Assembly (NCBI GenBank): GCA_020861055.1
Contig: JAJBTD010000011.1
Span: forward strand, 1-8,000
Direction of reading: 5' to 3'
Source: Clostridiales bacterium
GTDB lineage: Bacteria; Bacillota; Clostridia; Oscillospirales; Oscillospiraceae
DNA length: 8,000 bases
The notes under the pieces are model-generated. The model worked only from the letters and a program-made list of their open reading frames with translations, did not search any database and was not told the origin of the DNA. Position 1 is the first letter of the stretch. Every line of letters begins with the position of its first letter. Positions 5,884-8,000 of the stretch are shown here, piece after piece. The translations under genes and the position numbers were made by a program.

Positions 5884-6816
5884 TTATTGAAGATGCGCCC
5901 GGAAAAAGGCGATCTGGTCGTCGTTTGCCTGAATGGCCTCAGGCAAATTGGGATTGGTGTGAAAGACGTGGGCTACCTCCCGCTGGGAGACGGCGCCATA
6001 GAGCTTCCACTGGGCCTCTACACCGCGGCTCTGGAGCAGCACCGCCATGGGCTGACACTGATCGCAGAGAAAGTCGTTGGGCGCGCTCATCAGATAGGTG
6101 GGGGGATAGCTGGCGCCAATGTGTGACAGCACATCCAGCTTGTCTCCGTAAACCGTCAGGTCTGTCCCCAGATAGTCGGTCATAATAGCGCCATCCTGCT
6201 TGCTCACGGCTCTGGCCTGAAGGTCGTACATCCCGCAGTTCAGCCCCAGAGCGGCCAGACGGAAGGAGGGGATCCGCAGGCCCAGATCGGCGGCATACTC
6301 CGGCTCCGCCCAGGCGGCGGCATACTGACTGGCCAGCTGTGCCCCGGCGGAGTCGCCTACCAGGAAAAGATTGCCGGTATCCAACTGGTACTCGGCGGCG
6401 TGGGCACAGAGCCAGGTCAACACAGCGTTGGTGTCCTCCAGCGGGGCGGGAAACCGATACTCCGGGGCCAGACGGTAGTTGAAGTTTACTACGGCAAAGC
6501 CCCGCCGGGCCAAATCCATGCAGTAATACTGATATACTTCCTTGCTGCCGTAGAAGTAGCCTCCGCCGTGGACGCTGACAATAACAGGCAGAGGAGCGGA
6601 AAAGTCCCTGGGCGTGTACAGATCCAGCCGGTGCCAGCGACCCAGAGGACCGTAGCTCAGATTGTCATAGCGGATAACGTCCTCCGGGGTGGTAAGACCA
6701 CGATACCGGAGATTGTCACTGACCGCCCACTGACGGCGGTGCAGCTTGACACGGAGAGGAACAGGGTGCTCCTGCTTGGGACGAATCCAACGGATGGTAT
6801 AAGAGGTGTGCTTCAT
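5884..6816 (-). CDS. Alpha/beta-hydrolase fold carboxylesterase (HSL/Aes-like)
   Basis: A 310-residue probable cytosolic esterase that would hydrolyse short-chain esters or deacetylate small substrates; the natural substrate cannot be told. The oxyanion-hole motif HGGG is at 83-86 and NYRLAP at 113-118. The nucleophile Ser156 lies in GDSAG (154-158), the catalytic Asp248 in APND, and the catalytic His283 in EVAHVF, so the triad is complete and in the order of the hormone-sensitive-lipase-like family. No signal peptide is seen. I set the start at 6816 because AAAGGAG (6824-6830) lies seven bases upstream. The frame stays open to 7005, but that extension crosses the promoter. An ATG 22 codons upstream, preceded by a weaker AAGGTGA, is a less likely alternative start. 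The gene is monocistronic, with its own promoter and a terminator eight bases after its stop. Confidence 0.93.
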   Translation of the reverse strand: MKHTSYTIRWIRPKQEHPVPLRVKLHRRQWAVSDNLRYRGLTTPEDVIRYDNLSYGPLGRWHRLDLYTPRDFSAPLPVIVSVHGGGYFYGSKEVYQYYCMDLARRGFAVVNFNYRLAPEYRFPAPLEDTNAVLTWLCAHAAEYQLDTGNLFLVGDSAGAQLASQYAAAWAEPEYAADLGLRIPSFRLAALGLNCGMYDLQARAVSKQDGAIMTDYLGTDLTVYGDKLDVLSHIGASYPPTYLMSAPNDFLCDQCQPMAVLLQSRGVEAQWKLYGAVSQREVAHVFHTNPNLPEAIQANDDQIAFFRAHLQ

Positions 6817-6906
6817 AAAAATGCTCCTTTGCGGTATGGAAGGACTGAAAAAACGGGTGGGAAGCCGATTTACGGCCTGCATGGGAATCAATCTCACCTT
6901 AACCAT

Positions 6907-6935
6907 ATCATAGCACTTTTTGCGGCTGGAGGCAA
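6907..6935 (-). promoter_or_regulatory. Sigma-A-type promoter of the esterase
   Basis: On the minus strand TTGCCT (6930-6935) and TATGAT (6907-6912) are separated by 17 bp, and TGC before the -10 box forms an extended -10. Initiation near 6900 would give a leader of about 84 nt before the ATG at 6816. No riboswitch fold was recognised in that leader. Confidence 0.66.
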
Positions 6936-6981
6936 GGAAACGGGGTGGAGCAGGAAAAAACGCTTGGAGAGAGCGACGGCG

Positions 6982-7017
6982 GAGAAGCCCGTTTATGTTC
7001 CGCATTGGACGCTTCTC
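6982..7017. repeat. Inverted repeat GAGAAGC...GCTTCTC
   Basis: Perfect 7-bp arms (6982-6988 and 7011-7017) separated by 22 bases, in the gap between the divergent esterase and exported-protein promoters. The arms extend imperfectly into GC-rich flanks. A further short CCGAC-gct-GTCGG hairpin lies just beyond, near 7027-7039. These may be regulatory or cruciform-forming DNA, or chance in GC-rich sequence. I see no gene in the rest of the 6936-7102 gap. Confidence 0.35.
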
Positions 7018-7074
7018 GGCGCTTTGCCGACGCTGTCGGGAAGCATGAAAGGACGAAAAGCGGACGGAAACGGG

Positions 7075-7101
7075 GAATCACGGGAAACTTCCCCATGATT
7101 C
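7075..7101. promoter_or_regulatory. Hairpin-like dyad abutting a -35 box (candidate operator)
   Basis: GAATCA (7075-7080) and TGATTC (7096-7101) are perfect inverse complements enclosing a second dyad, GGGAA (7082-7086) and TTCCC (7089-7093). The dyad ends one base before the -35 box of the next promoter. It lacks a T run on either side, so an activator or repressor site is more likely than a terminator. Confidence 0.45.
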
Positions 7102-7102
7102 G

Positions 7103-7131
7103 TTGACGAAAGACGGAAATTAGGGTATAGT
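7103..7131 (+). promoter_or_regulatory. Sigma-A-type promoter of the exported-protein gene
   Basis: TTGACG (7103-7108), a 17-bp spacer and TATAGT (7126-7131). Initiation near 7138 gives a leader of about 45 nt with the GGAGGAAGG ribosome binding site (7166-7174) eight bases before the ATG at 7183. The upstream in-frame ATG at 7144 would lie almost at the transcript end and has no such site. Confidence 0.78.
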
Positions 7132-7182
7132 ATCAGAGAAGAAATGCAATCCGGAGCCGGAAGCCGGAGGAAGGATACACCT

Positions 7183-7926
7183 ATGAAGAAAAAAAGACAT
7201 ATCGGATTGTGGGTGCTTCTGGCCCTGGCCGTGGCGATTGTACTGGTGGTGGTCGTGGCGGGAAAGACAATCCCTGTCTCCTACGGAGTGAAAAATACGC
7301 TGACCATCAGCGAGGAGGACGAGGGCTATGACGCCTATCTGGAGGCCCAGTCCCTTTGCTCTGAGCTGCGGGCCAACTGCGAGACCTACTGGGATGGAGA
7401 TTGGCCGGACTGGTACGGCGGCATGGACGTGGTGGAGAATGAGGGGGAATACCTGGTCAACGCCTATCTGACGGAGGACACGGAGGAGCATCGGAGTGAG
7501 ATCAACGAGGCGGCCGGGCAGCAGATACGGGCCTTTACATCCACCGGCGTCTCCTGGAATTCCCTGGTGAGCACCCTGGATGCCATTGACGCGATTCCCC
7601 TACTCTCCACCGAGGGGATGGGGATCAATGCGGCCTCCCGCTGCGTCCGGGTGTACCTGACCCATGAGGATCTGCTGACGATGGCGCTCATCAACCTGGT
7701 GGATATGGAGGGCAACGCGCAGATCGTCATCATCCCCGCCAAGCCTACCGTCTCCTCTGCCGTACTGGAGGAGGACGGAACGGTGACGGTCAACCTCTCC
7801 AGTGTGACCTATGCCGCCGGGGTGATCGTGGAGATCTCCCCTGACTCCGCCTTTGAGGAGTACGTGGCGTCTCTGACCTTTGAGGGCAACGAGGCCACAG
7901 TCGTTATCTATGATTTCTTCTACTAA
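7183..7926 (+). CDS. Unrecognised membrane-anchored extracytoplasmic protein
   Basis: A 247-residue protein that begins MKKKRHIG, followed by one hydrophobic segment (about 8-27: LWVLLALAVAIVLVVVVAG) without an obvious signal-peptidase or lipobox site. It is therefore probably an N-terminally anchored protein with its bulk outside the membrane. The exterior part is acidic. The DWYGGMDVVENEGEYLV stretch followed by LTED (near 69-91) resembles the G-G...LxVxLT pattern of small alpha/beta domains found in secreted Firmicute proteins and some protease prodomains; this is a weak inference. The last ~65 residues (from about PAKPTVSSAVLEEDG) alternate as in a beta-sandwich, perhaps fibronectin-III-like. 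No catalytic motif is seen. The start at 7183 is set by a GGAGGAAGG site and by the promoter position. After the TAA the same frame reads seven more, mostly acidic codons to a second TAA at 7948-7950. Confidence 0.85.
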   Translation: MKKKRHIGLWVLLALAVAIVLVVVVAGKTIPVSYGVKNTLTISEEDEGYDAYLEAQSLCSELRANCETYWDGDWPDWYGGMDVVENEGEYLVNAYLTEDTEEHRSEINEAAGQQIRAFTSTGVSWNSLVSTLDAIDAIPLLSTEGMGINAASRCVRVYLTHEDLLTMALINLVDMEGNAQIVIIPAKPTVSSAVLEEDGTVTVNLSSVTYAAGVIVEISPDSAFEEYVASLTFEGNEATVVIYDFFY

Positions 7927-8000
7927 ACCTACGATGACGAAGACTATTAAGAAGGCAGCGTCTACTGTTAATTAATTAGAAATAAATGAATTTAGTTGTA
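7927..8000. other. AT-rich tail without a visible gene
   Basis: After the stop, the final ~35 bases (from about 7966) are mostly A and T, in sharp contrast with the GC-rich window. No hairpin terminator, start with ribosome binding site or clear promoter is seen before the window ends. Confidence 0.5.

Noticed and set aside
6817..7005. A 63-codon N-terminal extension of the esterase
   Set aside because: It spans the esterase promoter (6907-6935) and bypasses the strong AAAGGAG site before the ATG at 6816; its sequence is not signal-peptide-like.
6400..7098. A 232-codon plus-strand open frame opposite the esterase
   Set aside because: It lies antisense to a clear esterase with a full catalytic triad, has no family resemblance or ribosome binding site, and arises from GC-rich codon bias.
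7144..7182. An upstream ATG for the exported protein
   Set aside because: It is only about 6 bases after the expected transcript start and has no ribosome binding site; the ATG at 7183 has GGAGGAAGG at proper spacing and begins a typical membrane-anchor sequence.

Overview
The window looks like chromosomal DNA of a high-GC gut Firmicute, probably a clostridium of the Oscillospiraceae/Flavonifractor type. This is an inference from the GC-rich codon use, strong AGGAGG-type ribosome binding sites, consensus-like sigma-A promoters, and a serine recombinase of the clostridial prophage/transposon type. No rRNA, tRNA, CRISPR array or IS element was seen.

Left block (1-3776, all minus strand): a housekeeping run transcribed right to left. 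It holds recG (branch-migrating DNA helicase), then a small cysteine-rich C_GCAxxG_C_C putative redox protein 45 bp downstream, then pyruvate kinase (pyk), which runs off the left edge. I see no terminator between these genes. pyk has its own good promoter, so it can be expressed alone or by read-through.

Middle block (about 3825-5821, plus strand): an insertion-like patch between recG and the esterase. It starts with an open reading tail lacking a start, whose stop overlaps (ATGA) the start of a 54-codon ORF. Next come a near-perfect sigma-A promoter and a complete 515-residue large serine recombinase. Directly after the recombinase stop lies a roughly 25-codon out-of-frame peptide tail with its own stop and a strong hairpin terminator. 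I read it as the 3' end of a gene whose body is gone. No cargo genes are present, so this looks like a solitary recombinase, a deleted element, or a scar rather than a whole mobile element. A degenerate motif (CGTTGACGCT, 8-9 nt, GGCGCTTA) occurs twice, before the 54-codon ORF's start and at the recombinase promoter.

Right block (5835-8000): the terminator also closes a minus-strand alpha/beta-hydrolase (HSL/Aes-type carboxylesterase, complete triad). Its promoter region is separated by about 170 bp of inverted-repeat-rich DNA from a divergent plus-strand promoter that drives an unrecognised membrane-anchored, cell-surface-facing protein of 247 residues. After that gene the sequence turns very AT-rich to the window edge.

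Most of the window is ordinary. The parts worth a second look are the recombinase patch with its junctions and small coupled ORF, and the hairpin-flanked promoter of the unknown exported protein.
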